From positions 1-5,776 of the forward strand of contig CALJAQ010000091.1 in NCBI GenBank assembly GCA_938029515.1: 5,776 bases of DNA, written 5' to 3'. A program made the translations under genes and the position numbers. Every line of letters starts with the position of its first letter. Position 1 is the stretch's first letter. The stretch is from an uncultured Nitrososphaerales archaeon. Lineage in GTDB: Archaea; Thermoproteota; Nitrososphaeria; Nitrososphaerales; JAAOZN01. Under the pieces are notes generated by a model. That model saw nothing but the letters and a program-made list of their open reading frames with translations. It did not search any database and had not been told where the DNA came from. Below, in pieces: positions 5,504 to 5,776 of the stretch.

Positions 5504-5608
5504 ATGTTTCTCTTAAAAAGAATTGTTGACACTTACGTGCAAAAAGTTTCTGGATTAAAGGAGTATTACGATAGATGCCTAAGAACTGAGGAGCGGGAGG
5601 AAGCGTAG
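5504..5608 (+). pseudogene. Small helical ORF, possibly the C-terminal remnant of a broken gene
   Basis: Thirty-four codons from ATG 5504 to TAG 5606-5608 give a lysine- and glutamate-rich helical peptide (RIVDTYVQKVSGLKEYYDRC, then LRTEEREEA) that looks like the tail of a real protein rather than noise. The preceding frame (5359-5485) may be its upstream part, separated by a TAG and a frame change. It ends 5 bases before the next gene, an operon-like spacing. It could instead be a genuine small protein, although no Shine-Dalgarno motif precedes the ATG. Confidence 0.35.
5596..5600 (+). promoter_or_regulatory. Shine-Dalgarno-like motif before the right-edge gene
   Basis: GGAGG lies 13 bases before ATG 5614, inside the end of the small upstream frame. 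The spacing is longer than usual, but there is no other start codon between it and the ATG in that frame. Confidence 0.4.
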
Positions 5609-5613
5609 TTTTA

Positions 5614-5776
5614 ATGGTTGTGGATACAGCCTTCAAAGGCTTAAACTACTTCACAACAGTGGTTCTAAAGGTTGTGGAATTCAATAAAAAGTTTGTTAAG
5701 AATGGGAAAATTAAGAACATTAAAGATTTAGAAGCTAACGTAAACGAGTTAAGAAAAGTATGGAGAAATAAGAGGT
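5614..5776 (+). CDS. Hypothetical protein, 3' end cut off by the window edge
   Basis: Fifty-four codons are visible from ATG 5614 to the end of the window with no stop. The translation is basic and helical (VDTAFKGLNYFTTVVLKVVE, then FNKKFVKNGKIKNIKDLEA and NELRKVWRNKR), typical of a soluble DNA- or RNA-associated protein, but I do not recognise the family and no catalytic motif falls in the visible part. A TGA at 5587-5589 closes the frame upstream, so ATG 5614 is the first available start. It sits 5 bases after a small open frame and probably belongs to the integrated element. Confidence 0.55.
   Translation, partial: MVVDTAFKGLNYFTTVVLKVVEFNKKFVKNGKIKNIKDLEANVNELRKVWRNKR

Larger units (their letters stand above)
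3758..5776 (+). mobile_element. Remnant of a tRNA-integrated element, right end not in window
   Basis: Inferred extent. The boundary is the 3' end of tRNA-Arg. Immediately after it is a decayed tyrosine integrase reading away from the tRNA, then a pair of small unrecognised genes, broken coding sequence and another unrecognised gene, with no recognisable housekeeping gene. A direct repeat of the tRNA 3' end (the expected attR) is not found in the window, so either the far end lies beyond 5776 or it has been lost. Arginine codon use in the membrane protein gene differs sharply from the genes left of the tRNA. Confidence 0.55.

Noticed and set aside
3758..5776. Search for a second copy of the tRNA 3' end (attR), CRISPR repeats or insertion sequence ends
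   Set aside because: No matching direct repeat, regularly spaced repeat or terminal inverted repeat was seen by eye in this stretch.

Overview
The window looks archaeal, most likely from the Thermoproteota (TACK) side. The evidence is TATA boxes about 25 bases ahead of near-leaderless starts, GTG and TTG start codons, a tRNA gene with no encoded CCA and a small intron in a bulge-helix-bulge fold, a coenzyme-F420-dependent methylene-H4MPT reductase (Mer), and a decayed archaeal-type tyrosine integrase. The lineage cannot be fixed further from the sequence.

Left part (1-1832), minus strand: a compact likely three-gene operon, transcribed right to left. It holds a DUF3786-like protein, an unrecognised small helical protein of 98 residues, and mer, whose 3' end lies off the left edge. 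The genes are 23 and 6 bases apart and the downstream two have Shine-Dalgarno motifs. The function is C1 transfer on a methanopterin-type carrier, at least for Mer.

Middle (1850-3757), plus strand: a promoter region of about 75 bp is shared with the left operon and contains a palindromic TATA box at 1851-1858. A ZIP-family metal transporter follows, then an M29-like aminopeptidase relative that appears to have lost two of the usual metal ligands. Next comes a tRNA-Arg(TCT) gene with a 15-base intron and an unusual C at position 33.

Right part (3758-5776): this looks like a decaying integrated element. A tyrosine integrase pseudogene starts 51 bases past the tRNA and points away from it. Its conserved pieces are spread over three frames, with two in-frame stops and no catalytic C-terminus after the first active-site Arg region. 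Beyond it lie an overlapping pair of intact genes (a winged-helix-like protein and a multi-pass membrane protein), about 280 bases of mostly broken coding sequence, and an unrecognised gene running off the right edge. The membrane protein gene uses CGN arginine codons almost exclusively, while the housekeeping genes to the left use AGA/AGG, which supports foreign origin. The best candidate for something undescribed is the winged-helix/membrane pair kept intact inside the decayed element; its function is not evident from sequence.
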